The position numbers and the translations under genes were made by a program. The notes under the pieces are model-generated. The model saw nothing but the letters and a program-made list of their open reading frames with translations. It had not been told where the DNA came from and did no database searches. A DNA stretch of 64,000 bases, from assembly GCA_016213775.1 (NCBI GenBank), contig JACQZR010000146.1:1-64000 (forward strand), given 5' to 3'. Positions 55,089 to 63,338 of the stretch are shown in pieces. The stretch is from Acidobacteriota bacterium (lineage in GTDB: Bacteria > Acidobacteriota > Terriglobia > Bryobacterales > Bryobacteraceae). Numbering within the stretch: position 1 is the first letter of the stretch; every line of letters begins with the position of its first letter.

Positions 55089-55799
55089 ATGAAATTCTAT
55101 CCGATTCCTGATCCGCGCAGCGGCGCGGTCACCCCTCAAATGTTGGCGGACTTGCAGCAGATCGGCATTTTGCCGCGGAACATAGGCGCGTTTGCCAATG
55201 CGTTTCACTGGCAATCCGTATCTCCGGTCCTGCCTCCGTTGGAAGGCAGCGGCCCGAAGTTCTGGAGGGACAATGCAACCTTGTGGGATCAGCGGTCAAC
55301 ATACGACTATCTGATGCTGGCGCGCAACGCCGATGGCAGCTACGCGAGCCATCCAGTGGACTCCGTTCCAAATGGCGACATCTACTCGCTGCAGACGGTG
55401 AACTTCTACCGCGAGTATGGTTCGCACTTTTCGCGGATTCCGAGTTTTGTGGTGAAGACACTGGCACGCGAAGATGCCGGCCGGCTGAACTTCTCGGCGG
55501 GGCAGACGGTGGATTATCCGATTGGAATTTACCTGGACAACGATCCGACCGCGGCCAATGGACGCCGGGCGACTTTCCCGCCGAACATGGCGATGCGGTT
55601 CAATCCGCAGACTGGTCAGGCGGAAGCGTTCTTCGTGGAGGAGTATGTGAAGGCTCATCCACTCGATTACACGCCTCGTGATCCGAACGCGGGACGGCGC
55701 TTGAGTGACGGAGAATTGGTGAGCGCTGTTGGGCTTGTTCTGGGTACGACGATGGAGGTTGCGAAAAAGGCGGCGGCCATCCGGCAGTTGGCTGCCTGA
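55089..55799 (+). CDS. Hypothetical protein
   Basis: A 236-residue soluble protein without signal peptide or membrane helix. I do not recognise the family. It begins 'MKFYPIPDPRSGAVTPQMLA' and has a central aromatic-rich part ('NFYREYGSHFSRIPSFVVKT'). It ends with a helix. AGAAGGGA lies 7 nt before the ATG; the frame is open back to 54807, but that part crosses blaI. It is followed by the hairpin-rich noncoding region. Confidence 0.65.
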   Translation: MKFYPIPDPRSGAVTPQMLADLQQIGILPRNIGAFANAFHWQSVSPVLPPLEGSGPKFWRDNATLWDQRSTYDYLMLARNADGSYASHPVDSVPNGDIYSLQTVNFYREYGSHFSRIPSFVVKTLAREDAGRLNFSAGQTVDYPIGIYLDNDPTAANGRRATFPPNMAMRFNPQTGQAEAFFVEEYVKAHPLDYTPRDPNAGRRLSDGELVSAVGLVLGTTMEVAKKAAAIRQLAA

Positions 55800-55805
55800 C
55801 GAAAA

Positions 55806-55869
55806 CGGATCTCGGGACACGGGAGAGATCCGGCATGAGGACAGGGCGATCTTGGGCGGTCGCCTTGTC
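55806..55869. other. Two adjacent stem-loops after the hypothetical gene
   Basis: CGGATCTC (55806-55813) pairs with GAGATCCG (55825-55832) with an 11-nt loop. GACAGGGCGA (55840-55849) pairs with TCGCCTTGTC (55860-55869), with one G-U pair and a 10-nt loop. No T-run follows either. They are the first of ten hairpins in a 515-bp noncoding block. Confidence 0.6.
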
Positions 55870-55890
55870 TTACAACCTGACTTTTGGGTG

Positions 55891-56026
55891 ACGGTGCGCT
55901 TCTGAGAATCGGCGCACCGTTTCGCTGTCTACGTTCCGGCGGCAGCGATCATAGCAACCCGTGCGTTGGGGAGCGCGCGGGTTTTTGCAGGCGGGGCGGT
56001 TTGAGCGGCTGCCCCGCCTATTTTTT
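55891..56026 (+). repeat. Structured repeat unit, copy 1 (three hairpins)
   Basis: Hairpin 1 is ACGGTGCGC/GCGCACCGT (55891-55920). Hairpin 2 is CCCGTGCG/CGCGCGGG (55958-55981) followed by TTTTT. Hairpin 3 is GGCGGGGC/GCCCCGCC (55990-56018) followed by TATTTTTT. Hairpins 2 and 3 look like intrinsic terminators for plus-strand transcripts. The whole unit is repeated once, 149 bp later. Indels between copies (7 bp and 1 bp) are not multiples of three, so a coding role is unlikely. Confidence 0.8.
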
Positions 56027-56040
56027 CGAGTTTCTATTGG

Positions 56041-56180
56041 CGGTGCGTCTTCTGAGATTCGGCGCACCGTTTCGCTGTCTGACCGTTACGTTCCGGCGAC
56101 AGCGATCATGGCAACCCGCGCGTTGGAGAGCGCGCGGGTTTTTGCAGGCGGGGCGGTTTGAGCGGCTGCCCCGCCTATTT
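56041..56180 (+). repeat. Structured repeat unit, copy 2 (three hairpins)
   Basis: It has the same order as copy 1: CGGTGCG/CGCACCG (56041-56069), CCCGCGCG/CGCGCGGG (56115-56138) with TTTTT, and GGCGGGGC/GCCCCGCC (56147-56175) followed by TATTTT. In hairpin 2 the G-U pair of copy 1 is a G-C pair here, which keeps the stem. The spacer between hairpins 1 and 2 has seven extra bases. Possible roles are a duplicated terminator or a small structured RNA. Confidence 0.8.
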
Positions 56181-56239
56181 TGCCGGGCTACGTTCGAACT
56201 TGACGGCCATGACTTGAGGGAGACATGGCTGTCAATAGA

Positions 56240-56263
56240 CGTGCTTACTGGGGGGTAAGCACG
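56240..56263. other. Stem-loop with 9-bp perfect stem
   Basis: CGTGCTTAC (56240-56248) pairs with GTAAGCACG (56255-56263) around a six-base loop TGGGGG. No T-run follows. Confidence 0.65.
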
Positions 56264-56272
56264 GATCCGGCA

Positions 56273-56319
56273 CAGCGACGGTTCTGCGCGGTTGAGGCAA
56301 CTCCCCGGAACCGTCGCTG
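56273..56319. other. Stem-loop with 12-bp perfect stem before the methyltransferase stop
   Basis: CAGCGACGGTTC (56273-56284) pairs with GAACCGTCGCTG (56308-56319). The 23-nt loop itself holds GTTG/CAAC. It lies 9 bp beyond the 3' end of the minus-strand methyltransferase gene and may protect or end that transcript, although no T-run is present on the minus strand. Confidence 0.65.
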
Positions 56320-56327
56320 CCGATGGG

Positions 56328-57002
56328 TCACGATGCTTCACGACGCCAAGTCAAAGACAGGCGAAACCACGGGGCATGGCTGAGCACTTGCGCGCCGCGG
56401 CAATCCGCATGTCCGGCCAGACGCTGCAACTCCTCGCGGTGAAATCCTGCGTCCACCGAAACCGGTCCGTCATGGAGAGTAACGGGGCTCCATTGAAAGA
56501 ACCAATGCGAGGCCGTAAGGAATCGGCGAGCCGCCCAATGCCTTTCCAAATCAATGCAAATCACCGACTGGCGGCTTACGCGCCTCATCTCGCGCAGCAC
56601 CTCCACCACCTCGTGATCGGGGAAATGATGGAGCACAAGATTACAGCAGACCACGTCGAACGACCTCTCGGCGAACGGCAAGCGCAGCGCATCCGCGCCC
56701 AGACGGCAGCCGGCGCCGTGATGCAGATTGCGTATGCTTTTATCGGTTGAGACGATGTTCGCGCGGGGGTACCGTCGGGCCAGCGAAAGCTGCAGCGGGC
56801 ACGCACCAGAACCTATATCGAGCAGATGAAACCGGTCAGTCCGCCGATACCAGCGGGAGATCAGGGCGAGAAAAATACGCTCTCCACCGAGATAGCGATG
56901 GATCCGCAGCAGGTCCCGGAGATTGCCCTCCGCCTCGCTATCGGAAGCCGTATCAAGCAGTTCCTGTTGAATCCGCCGCCCATCCAAAGCGGTAAGCCCC
57001 AT
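56328..57002 (-). CDS. Class I SAM-dependent methyltransferase
   Basis: A 224-residue Rossmann-fold methyltransferase. Motif I is 'LLDIGSGACPLQLSLARRYP', motif II has the acidic 'IVSTDKS', and 'DALRLPFAERSFDVVCCNLV' with 'LHHFPDHEVVEVLREMRRVS' are motifs III-IV and the following helix, as in UbiE/type-11 small-molecule methyltransferases. It is transcribed away from tdk with 23 bp between start codons; a weak TACCAT lies 6 nt before its ATG. The substrate is unknown. Confidence 0.85.
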   Translation of the reverse strand: MGLTALDGRRIQQELLDTASDSEAEGNLRDLLRIHRYLGGERIFLALISRWYRRTDRFHLLDIGSGACPLQLSLARRYPRANIVSTDKSIRNLHHGAGCRLGADALRLPFAERSFDVVCCNLVLHHFPDHEVVEVLREMRRVSRQSVICIDLERHWAARRFLTASHWFFQWSPVTLHDGPVSVDAGFHREELQRLAGHADCRGAQVLSHAPWFRLSLTWRREAS

Positions 57003-57025
57003 GAGCCTATGGTAAGCTGTGCCGA

Positions 57026-57649
57026 GTGGATATTGTTACTGGCAATCTTGGCTGGATTGAAGTGGTCTGCGGGCCGATGTTCTCCGGCAAGAGTGAAGAG
57101 CTGATCCGAAGGTTGAGGCGCGGGATGATTGCGCGCAAGCGGGTGCAGGTGTTCAAGCCGGTTCTCGACGACCGCTATTCTCACGATGAGATCGTGTCGC
57201 ACGGCGCTCAGCGGCTGAAAGCGGAAGTTGTGGATGGCGCCCGCCGCATCCTGGAGAGGCTGGATTGGCGCACTCAGGTGGTGGGTGTGGACGAATCGAA
57301 CTTCTACGGCGAGGACCTGGTGGAAGTGGCGCAGCAACTCGCCGACAGCGGCAAGCAGGTGATCATCGCCGGTCTGGACACGGATTACATGGGCCGGCCG
57401 TTCCACCCGATGCCGGAACTGCTGTGCGTCGCTGAGGCCATCACCAAGACGCTGGCGATCTGCATGCGGTGCGGGAATCCGGCTAAGCATACGCAGCGGC
57501 TTGTCGAGAGTAACGATCTGATTGTTGTGGGCGCGGCCGGCATGTACGAAGCGCGGTGCCGCCGTTGCTTTGAACCCGGTATCCCCCGGCAGGAGACTTT
57601 CGAGTTCGCGCGCCCGCGGGTAACGGCGGCTCCCACTGAGAACGGCTGA
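57026..57649 (+). CDS. tdk: Thymidine kinase
   Basis: A 207-residue type II thymidine kinase for salvage of thymidine to dTMP. The P-loop is 'CGPMFSGKSEELIRRLRRG'. 'VVGVDESNFYG' holds the Mg-binding Asp and catalytic Glu region, 'VIIAGLDTDYMGRPF' and 'LCVAEAITKTLAICMRCG' follow, and the zinc site is CMRC near residue 148 with CRRC near 180. The GTG start has no Shine-Dalgarno; TAAGCT lies 7 nt before it. Confidence 0.94.
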   Translation: MDIVTGNLGWIEVVCGPMFSGKSEELIRRLRRGMIARKRVQVFKPVLDDRYSHDEIVSHGAQRLKAEVVDGARRILERLDWRTQVVGVDESNFYGEDLVEVAQQLADSGKQVIIAGLDTDYMGRPFHPMPELLCVAEAITKTLAICMRCGNPAKHTQRLVESNDLIVVGAAGMYEARCRRCFEPGIPRQETFEFARPRVTAAPTENG

Positions 57650-57719
57650 ACCTGCCACCGGACACGCGTGATACGATAGTGGTTGTTGGCCCTTTGAGCC
57701 TTCCCGAGGTCAAACCAAA

Positions 57720-58055
57720 TTGCGCAAGTTTATCTTTTGGGAGTTTCCGCGTTCCTCGTGGCAATATGAACTCGTTGTGACGTTGATCCTCGTCTTCATT
57801 TTCCTCATGCCCAGGGCTTGGTTCCGTGACCAGCCGCGAGCGAACAGCGTGATCCTGATGCCGTCCGGGAAGGGCCAGCCCCACTTCTGGATCGAGCCGG
57901 ATCTGCTCTTGGGAGTGGAAGGCGACGCTCGAATCGCCAAAGCCAATGAACTGTTTCGAACCAAGACGGGCAAGTCGCACAAAGTCACACGGGTGGAGCC
58001 ACTGTTGGATTCCGAACAGGAAATCCGTGGGTACATGGCCTACGTAACCGAGTAG
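57720..58055 (+). CDS. Small membrane protein of unknown function
   Basis: A 111-residue protein with one membrane helix (about residues 18-32, 'LVVTLILVFIFLMP') and a soluble, probably periplasmic, C-terminal part of 75 residues. It has a TTG start; a TACGAT about 50 bp upstream may be a promoter. It precedes a LolA-like gene by 26 bp, so it may belong to an envelope function, but no family is recognised. Confidence 0.6.
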   Translation: MRKFIFWEFPRSSWQYELVVTLILVFIFLMPRAWFRDQPRANSVILMPSGKGQPHFWIEPDLLLGVEGDARIAKANELFRTKTGKSHKVTRVEPLLDSEQEIRGYMAYVTE

Positions 58056-58081
58056 GAGCGGCGAACATCCCTCGTCATAGT

Positions 58082-58768
58082 ATGCGATTCGCCACCAAAG
58101 CCCCGATTTCTGTCTGCCTGATCCTTACTGCCTTCTCGATGCAAGCGGAATCACTTCCCGATGTGTTGAGTCGCATGGATAAAGCGGCAGCCTCCTTTCG
58201 TGGGCTTACGGCGAAACTGAAGCGAACCACCTACACTGCGGTGATCAAGGATACGACCGAGGAGTCCGGGATGATCGCGCTCAAGCTGGGCAGGTCGCGG
58301 GAAATGCAAGTGCGCGTGGACTTTACCAGCCCGGATGTCAAAACTTGGGCGTTCCGCGGGCGCAAGGCCGAGCTGTTCATCCCCAAGATCAACACGGTGC
58401 AAGAGTATGACTTGGGGAAACACGCCAAGCTGCTCGATCAATTCCTGCTGCTGGGATTCGGGTCGCGCAGTCAGGACTTGGCCAAGAGCTACACCGTGAA
58501 GTTGATCGGCGAGGAATCCGTGGACGGCCAAAAGGCATCTAAATTAGAGTTGACTCCCAAGAGCGCGGAAGCGCTGCAACACCTGAAGAGGGTGGAAATC
58601 TGGTTCCCGTCCGCGGCCGGAACGCCAATTCAACAAAAGTTTTATCTTGGATCGGGCGATTATATGCTGGTGCAGTACTCCGCTATGAAGCTGGAGCCCG
58701 AGCTGGCGGATTCAGCGGTCCGGTTGTCGCTTCCCGGTAATGTGAAGCGCGAATACCCTGGCAAATAG
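58082..58768 (+). CDS. LolA-like outer-membrane lipoprotein carrier family protein
   Basis: A 228-residue exported protein (signal over residues 1-22). The rest is the incomplete beta-barrel of the LolA/LolB superfamily: 'LPDVLSRMDKAAASFRGLTA' for the first helix, 'DTTEESGMIALKLGRSREMQ', 'WAFRGRKAELFIPKINTVQE' and 'RVEIWFPSAAGTPIQQKFYL'. Such proteins carry lipids or lipoproteins across the periplasm. The genuine lolA of this organism may lie elsewhere, and the cargo is unknown. Confidence 0.8.
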   Translation: MRFATKAPISVCLILTAFSMQAESLPDVLSRMDKAAASFRGLTAKLKRTTYTAVIKDTTEESGMIALKLGRSREMQVRVDFTSPDVKTWAFRGRKAELFIPKINTVQEYDLGKHAKLLDQFLLLGFGSRSQDLAKSYTVKLIGEESVDGQKASKLELTPKSAEALQHLKRVEIWFPSAAGTPIQQKFYLGSGDYMLVQYSAMKLEPELADSAVRLSLPGNVKREYPGK

Positions 58769-58811
58769 GCCCTACGTACGGTTTTAGGAAAGGCGAACGA
58801 GTAGTAGACGA

Positions 58812-59975
58812 ATGGAAGACAGATCGAGGGGCATGTTGCCCGAGAAACTAGCTGAAGGCCAAGAGCCCACCGAGACATCCATGAAGACGGAGTTGAAGAC
58901 GTCCGAAAAGAGCGGGCGGTTTGCATTCCTGGATTGGACACGTGGCTTGGCGGCGATCATCATGCTGCAGGGCCATGTGTTTCATTCCTTTACCAGGAGC
59001 GACCTGCGGGACCAGGACCTGTTCGTCCTTTCGCAGTTCGTTGGCGGGATGCCGCCGGCGATCTTCCTGTTTCTCACCGGTGTCACTTTGGCCTTCCTGA
59101 TGGAGAGCCGCGAGCGCCAGGGCATGGAAGCCTGGGGGCGCGTGCGTGCCGCGATGTCGAGGGCGGGCTACCTGTTCGGATTAGCGGTTCTGTTCCGGCT
59201 GCAATTGTGGTTCGTCTCTTACCCGCAGAGTGACTGGACGTCGTTGTTCCGCGTCGACATATTGAACAGCATGGGTATGAGCATCGCGGTGATGTCGATC
59301 ATGGCGGTATTCACGACGATGGAACGCGTAAGGCTGTGCGCGATTCTCGGGTTGGCCATCGCCGGAATCTCCCCGTTGATTTCGCTGCTCGATACCAGTG
59401 GGATTCATCCTTTTGTGCGCAACTACTTCGTGCCGAACGTGGAGAGTTTCAGCTTCTTTCCATGGGGCGCGTATCTGGCGTTTGGGATGAGCGCGGGCAG
59501 TGTATTGCGGCTGGTTCCGAAAGCCGAGCTACACCGGGTAGTGCAATGGGCGGCATGGTTTGGGCTGGTGCTTGTGATCGGCTCACAGTACTTCGCCAAC
59601 CTGCCCTATTCGATTTACCCGAAGACGGAATTCTGGCTCAACAGCCCGACGCTGGTGCTAATCAAAGTGGGCATCATCCTGATCATCAGTTCGTTCGCGT
59701 ACCTCTGGATGAACTACATGGTGACCGGTTGGAGCTGGGTGCGGCAATTAGGCACCACCTCGCTGTTGATCTATTGGGTACACACGGAACTGGTGTACGG
59801 GCGCTGGTTTGGACCCTGGAAGGACAGTCTCTCCACGGGGCAAACCGTGGCGGTTGCAGCCGTGGTAATCGGGTTGATGGTAGGCATTTCGCTGCTGCAG
59901 AGCCACTGGGCGCAGGTGAAGGAGTGGCTGGGGATCTCTCGCGAAGGCCGATCGCCGCTTCCGGAAGCTGATTAA
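58812..59975 (+). CDS. Membrane acetyltransferase of the HGSNAT/DUF1624 type
   Basis: A 387-residue integral membrane protein with about ten helices after a 35-residue cytoplasmic N-terminus. 'RFAFLDWTRGLAAIIMLQGH' with 'VFHSF' is the family start (catalytic His region), and 'PPAIFLFLTGVTLAFLMESR' follows. It resembles heparan-alpha-glucosaminide N-acetyltransferase and the OpgC-like acyltransferases, which move an acyl group across the membrane to a sugar. The acceptor is unknown. A later ATG could shorten the N-terminus by 23 residues. Confidence 0.8.
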   Translation: MEDRSRGMLPEKLAEGQEPTETSMKTELKTSEKSGRFAFLDWTRGLAAIIMLQGHVFHSFTRSDLRDQDLFVLSQFVGGMPPAIFLFLTGVTLAFLMESRERQGMEAWGRVRAAMSRAGYLFGLAVLFRLQLWFVSYPQSDWTSLFRVDILNSMGMSIAVMSIMAVFTTMERVRLCAILGLAIAGISPLISLLDTSGIHPFVRNYFVPNVESFSFFPWGAYLAFGMSAGSVLRLVPKAELHRVVQWAAWFGLVLVIGSQYFANLPYSIYPKTEFWLNSPTLVLIKVGIILIISSFAYLWMNYMVTGWSWVRQLGTTSLLIYWVHTELVYGRWFGPWKDSLSTGQTVAVAAVVIGLMVGISLLQSHWAQVKEWLGISREGRSPLPEAD

Positions 59976-60043
59976 CACATCGCCCTAAGAGTGTGGTTGC
60001 CCGTACCGATAAGAGGGACAGGCACGCACGCGGAGGGCATCGG

Positions 60044-60946
60044 ATGGAAGTAGCGACACCTAGCATTGGCAGAGCATTGGAAAAGCACAACGCGTGGCTG
60101 GAAAAGCGCGAGGGCGGCGTACGGGGTGATTTTAGCGGCCAGACGCTGAGTGCTACGAAGCTTCCAGGGGTTGTGTTTCGCAAGGCTCTGATGCGCCACA
60201 CCTATTTTCTGGAGTCGGAACTTACCGGATGCGACTGCTCGGAGGCTGCTCTCGAAGGGGCCGACTTCAGTAGTGCGAGTCTTGGTGGTTCTGATTTTTC
60301 GCAATCCGATCTCACCGATACCCGCTTCGACAAAGCGTGGCTTGCCGAAGCGAACTTTTGCGAGGCACGATTGCGCAACGCTGCTTTGCGGCGAACCATG
60401 CTCCGCCAGGCGCGATTTCAGGATGCGCAGATTGTGTCGTGCGACTTCGGTTGGGCCAAGGCGGAGAAGACGGCGTTCCACCATGCGCGGATCTTCGAAT
60501 CCGCGTTCGGGCAATCCGAGTTCAGCGCCGCGCTCTTCTATCACGCCAAGATTCAGCTTTCGCGCTTCGTGTCCGCCGAGTTGGAAGACTGCAATTTCTC
60601 GATGGCCCAGATTGTCGATTGCGACTTCTGCAATGCCTCGCTAGTGGACTGCAAATTCTCCAAGGCGGATCTGAGCAGGTCGGTGTTCATCCGCGCGCAG
60701 CTCTCGTTCTGCGACTTTCGTGAAGCAACATTGAAGGGGGCCAACTTCCGCGACGCCTCCCTCAACGGGTCGAGGTTCGGCGGCGCCAAGCTGTTTACGT
60801 GCGACTTCCGCGGGGCAAATCTGCGCGGGGCCCGCGAACTCACTCAGGAACAACTGGCGCAGACTCTCACGGACGAAGATACTGTGCTGCCGAACGGATC
60901 CACAGGGCCATACCTGAAGATGTCCGGCGCCGAGCGTCTACGGTAA
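60044..60946 (+). CDS. Pentapeptide repeat protein
   Basis: A 300-residue protein. About residues 35-270 form a right-handed quadrilateral beta-helix of A(D/N)LXX repeats: 'EGADFSSASLGGSDFSQSDL', 'RFDKAWLAEANFCEARLRNA' and many more, some 45 repeats. Cys is unusually frequent within them (CDCS, SCDF, DCNF, DCDF, DCKF). GGAGGG lies 7 nt before this ATG; a GTG 51 nt upstream has no ribosome binding site. Such proteins can mimic DNA or scaffold partners. No target is known. Confidence 0.85.
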   Translation: MEVATPSIGRALEKHNAWLEKREGGVRGDFSGQTLSATKLPGVVFRKALMRHTYFLESELTGCDCSEAALEGADFSSASLGGSDFSQSDLTDTRFDKAWLAEANFCEARLRNAALRRTMLRQARFQDAQIVSCDFGWAKAEKTAFHHARIFESAFGQSEFSAALFYHAKIQLSRFVSAELEDCNFSMAQIVDCDFCNASLVDCKFSKADLSRSVFIRAQLSFCDFREATLKGANFRDASLNGSRFGGAKLFTCDFRGANLRGARELTQEQLAQTLTDEDTVLPNGSTGPYLKMSGAERLR

Positions 60947-60950
60947 GGCC

Positions 60951-61874
60951 TTACCGCAATCCATCCACAATTTTCTTCGGCGCGCGGAAAGCGGTTCCGT
61001 GGCGCGTCCCTTTCGGAAAGTCGATCTGGCCCGATATGTCTTCCCAGTTCTTCAGATCCGTGGACCGCACGGCACCGTACTTGTGATCACGGTACTTGTC
61101 AAAATAGATGTACCAGGCGTTACCGATCTGAATTGGGGCCGGGCCCTCCGCCCAATAGTCGCCGGTGACCTTCGCGGTGGGGGGAGTCCACGGGCCGTTC
61201 AGGGAATCAGCGAAGGTGAGAAACAGATTCTTCGCCGGCTGCGGTGTTTGCGTTTCGTTCTTTACCACCATGGCGTAGCCGCGCCCGTGCGGAAAGATGG
61301 CCGCGTCGATCACCACAAAGGCAGGATCGTAGTAGAGTTTCGCGGGTGTGAAGGTCTGGAAATCCTTAGTCCTCACTTCGTAAATACGGTGGTTGTTCTC
61401 GCGACTGGCCGTTCCCAGGGTTTTGGGGAACCGTCCGCGAATGGTAGTGGCCCAGATGATGGTGAACTGCATCGATGGCTTGTCGTAGAACAACTCCGGC
61501 GCCCAGCAATTGAGGATGTCGTTTTCAGGAGCGTCAGTGCCGGCGAACACCTCGATGGCACGCTGCGGGGACCAGATTTTCAGGTCCCTGGAACTGGAGT
61601 AGCCGATAGTCTTGCCCTGCCACGATGTGGTCCAAACCATATGGAAGGTGCCGTCAGGACCGCGTAGAATCGAGGGATCGCGCATCAGCTTCGATTCGCC
61701 CACCACAGGCTTCAGTAGGGGTTTGTCGTTGTTGAGGGCACGCCACTTCAGGCCATCGTCGCTTGTAGCGAGATAGAGCCCATCCTCGCCGTTGTTGCGA
61801 AAGAACGAGAATACGAGCGGATCCGCGGCCAAGGCGGAGCTGACGCAGAGCATAAGCAAGGCAGAAGTGCGCAC
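60951..61874 (-). CDS. Secreted glycosyl hydrolase of the five-bladed propeller type (GH43-like)
   Basis: A 307-residue exported protein whose GTG opens the signal peptide 'RTSALLMLCVSSALA'. The frame extends far upstream, but that part overlaps the next gene and is not signal-like. The propeller motifs are 'LMRDPSILRGPDGTFHMVWT' (general-base Asp), 'ILNCWAPELFYDKPSMQFTI' (acid Glu region) and 'DYWAEGPAPIQIGNAWYIYF' (third catalytic acid). These match GH43/GH117-like beta-L-arabinofuranosidase or xylosidase folds. It ends 4 bp from the convergent pentapeptide gene. Confidence 0.8.
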   Translation of the reverse strand: MRTSALLMLCVSSALAADPLVFSFFRNNGEDGLYLATSDDGLKWRALNNDKPLLKPVVGESKLMRDPSILRGPDGTFHMVWTTSWQGKTIGYSSSRDLKIWSPQRAIEVFAGTDAPENDILNCWAPELFYDKPSMQFTIIWATTIRGRFPKTLGTASRENNHRIYEVRTKDFQTFTPAKLYYDPAFVVIDAAIFPHGRGYAMVVKNETQTPQPAKNLFLTFADSLNGPWTPPTAKVTGDYWAEGPAPIQIGNAWYIYFDKYRDHKYGAVRSTDLKNWEDISGQIDFPKGTRHGTAFRAPKKIVDGLR

Positions 61875-61903
61875 GAGGGCATTGTAGCGGAACGCGTCCC
61901 GGT

Positions 61904-62830
61904 TCACTTTCGCCGGGAAAGTCCGGAGCCGGCCAGACCGGCAAAGAGACCGAACAGCAGGAACGCCCCACCACCGGCGGCGAGAAACCAATCCTCGTCG
62001 CGAATCCCCGGTTCCAGCACTGCGTCCCAGGGATTGCCGGGATGATAGTGTACGGTTACGGTCTGGCCGGCTTTGAAGTGATAGCTGATGTCCGTTTCCC
62101 ACGTGTCGTGAGAGCTATCCGGCGGCGGGAAAGCGCGGCGCACCCCAAAGTAAGTCTTGCCGTCCACCACGAATTGGTAGATCAACTGCGGTTCTTTCGT
62201 AGTTGGCGTTTGGTGCGGAACGATGTGGCCTTCCACTGCCGTCCACTTCTGGCTGGACCAGCCCCGCCATAGGATCCGGCCACCGGGGATCAGCAAGGCG
62301 ATGCCTATGCAGCAGAACACGGTGACGAACATCAACAGTGGTCCCTGCATTCCGGCGGAAAGCCTGTTGTCCAGAACCAGCAGGCACGTACCTACTGCGA
62401 TCACCACAAGCACCAATCCGATGCCGACGAGAAGTACGACACCGGAGCCGATCCCCGGTTCCAGAACAGCGATGGCGGGATCCTCCGCGTCATAGTGCAG
62501 CTTCACTTTCGACCCTATGGGATGCCGCAACTGCAACATCGCGATCTCCCAATTCGCCAGGTCGCTGACAGTGACGCCGTAGCGCAAACGTTCTGACCGG
62601 TAGGGGAACTTATCCACTTCATACGCGAACTCCACCTCGCGAGGGAAGGCGCGAGGATCAGGGGCCCGATTCGCGGACAACTGAACCGTCGCGTCGACGG
62701 AGGGCCAACTCGCAGCCGCAAAGCCCCGCCAGGTTTGACGGACACCGGCGCCGATCAGGAGGAGCCCGGGAACGCCAAAGAATATGACGATCAGGGCCGC
62801 TGCGAATACCTTGACGTTCCAGCCGTGCAT
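61904..62830 (-). CDS. DUF3592 domain membrane protein
   Basis: A 308-residue protein with two similar halves. Each has a membrane helix followed by a beta-rich DUF3592 segment: 'SWPSVDATVQLSANRAPDPR' to 'GSKVKLHYDAEDPAIAVLEP', and 'KWTAVEGHIVPHQTPTTKEP' to 'GQTVTVHYHPGNPWDAVLEP'. Four to five helices lie in all, at about residues 8-28, 130-155, 170-190 and 285-300. The internal duplication is evident. Function unknown. Confidence 0.85.
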   Translation of the reverse strand: MHGWNVKVFAAALIVIFFGVPGLLLIGAGVRQTWRGFAAASWPSVDATVQLSANRAPDPRAFPREVEFAYEVDKFPYRSERLRYGVTVSDLANWEIAMLQLRHPIGSKVKLHYDAEDPAIAVLEPGIGSGVVLLVGIGLVLVVIAVGTCLLVLDNRLSAGMQGPLLMFVTVFCCIGIALLIPGGRILWRGWSSQKWTAVEGHIVPHQTPTTKEPQLIYQFVVDGKTYFGVRRAFPPPDSSHDTWETDISYHFKAGQTVTVHYHPGNPWDAVLEPGIRDEDWFLAAGGGAFLLFGLFAGLAGSGLSRRK

Positions 62831-62881
62831 AAAGGAAAAGGCCGAAGCGGGTGATGACCGGCTCCGGCCTGATTGAAAAAC

Positions 62882-62959
62882 TGGTACGCCCGAGAGGATT
62901 CGAACCTCTGGCCTTCTGCTCCGGAGGCAGACGCTCTATCCGGGCTGAGCTACGGGCGC
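62882..62959 (-). tRNA. tRNA-Arg (anticodon CCG)
   Basis: The minus strand gives acceptor GCGCCCG against CGGGCGT (a G-U at the first pair). The D-arm is GCTC...GAGC, the anticodon stem TCTGC/GCAGA holds CTCCGGA, and the T-arm is AGAGG-TTCGAAT-CCTCT. Discriminator A and encoded CCA follow. The anticodon CCG reads the arginine codon CGG. Confidence 0.94.
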
Positions 62960-63032
62960 GTTAGTTCCATTGTATACCACGCGGGGTTGCTGGACGTTGA
63001 CATGCGGCATGGCGGCACGTTCTCATATCCTC

Positions 63033-63338
63033 ATGCTCATAGTGCAGGTTTACGTTCGCGTGAAGCCGGAGTACGTGGAGGAGTTTCGCGCGGCCACTTT
63101 GGAAAACGCGCGGCAGAGCGTATTGGAAACGGGGATTGCGCGGTTCGATGTGCTGCAGCAGAGCGACGACCCGACGCGTTTCCTGCTGACCGAGGTGTAT
63201 CGTACGGCGCAGGCTCCGGCTGACCACAAGGAGACTGCGCACTACAAGGCGTGGCGCGATCGCGTGGCGGAAATGATGGCCGAGCCGCGCAGCAGCACCA
63301 AGTACGCAAACGTGTTCCCGGACGAGCAGGGCTGGTAA
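63033..63338 (+). CDS. Antibiotic biosynthesis monooxygenase (ABM) domain protein
   Basis: A 101-residue single-domain ferredoxin-like fold protein: '[20 protein letters not shown]' opens strand 1 and helix 1, '[20 protein letters not shown]' with 'EVYRT' is the core, and '[18 protein letters not shown]' the last helix. It is similar to LsrG/YgiN-type small monooxygenases or isomerases acting on quinones or autoinducer breakdown products. The frame extends 21 codons upstream, but that region is unlike the family. Its TAA is directly followed by the ATG of the alcohol dehydrogenase gene. Confidence 0.85.
   Translation: MLIVQVYVRVKPEYVEEFRAATLENARQSVLETGIARFDVLQQSDDPTRFLLTEVYRTAQAPADHKETAHYKAWRDRVAEMMAEPRSSTKYANVFPDEQGW

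Noticed and set aside
55891-56180. Possible CRISPR array
   Set aside because: Only two units, 149 bp apart, with strong internal hairpins and no spacers; no cas genes are present in the window.
55884-56258. 124-codon frame across the hairpin repeats that encodes similar peptide blocks twice
   Set aside because: The two repeat units are in different phases relative to each other and differ by indels not divisible by three; the similarity is explained by the DNA repeat.
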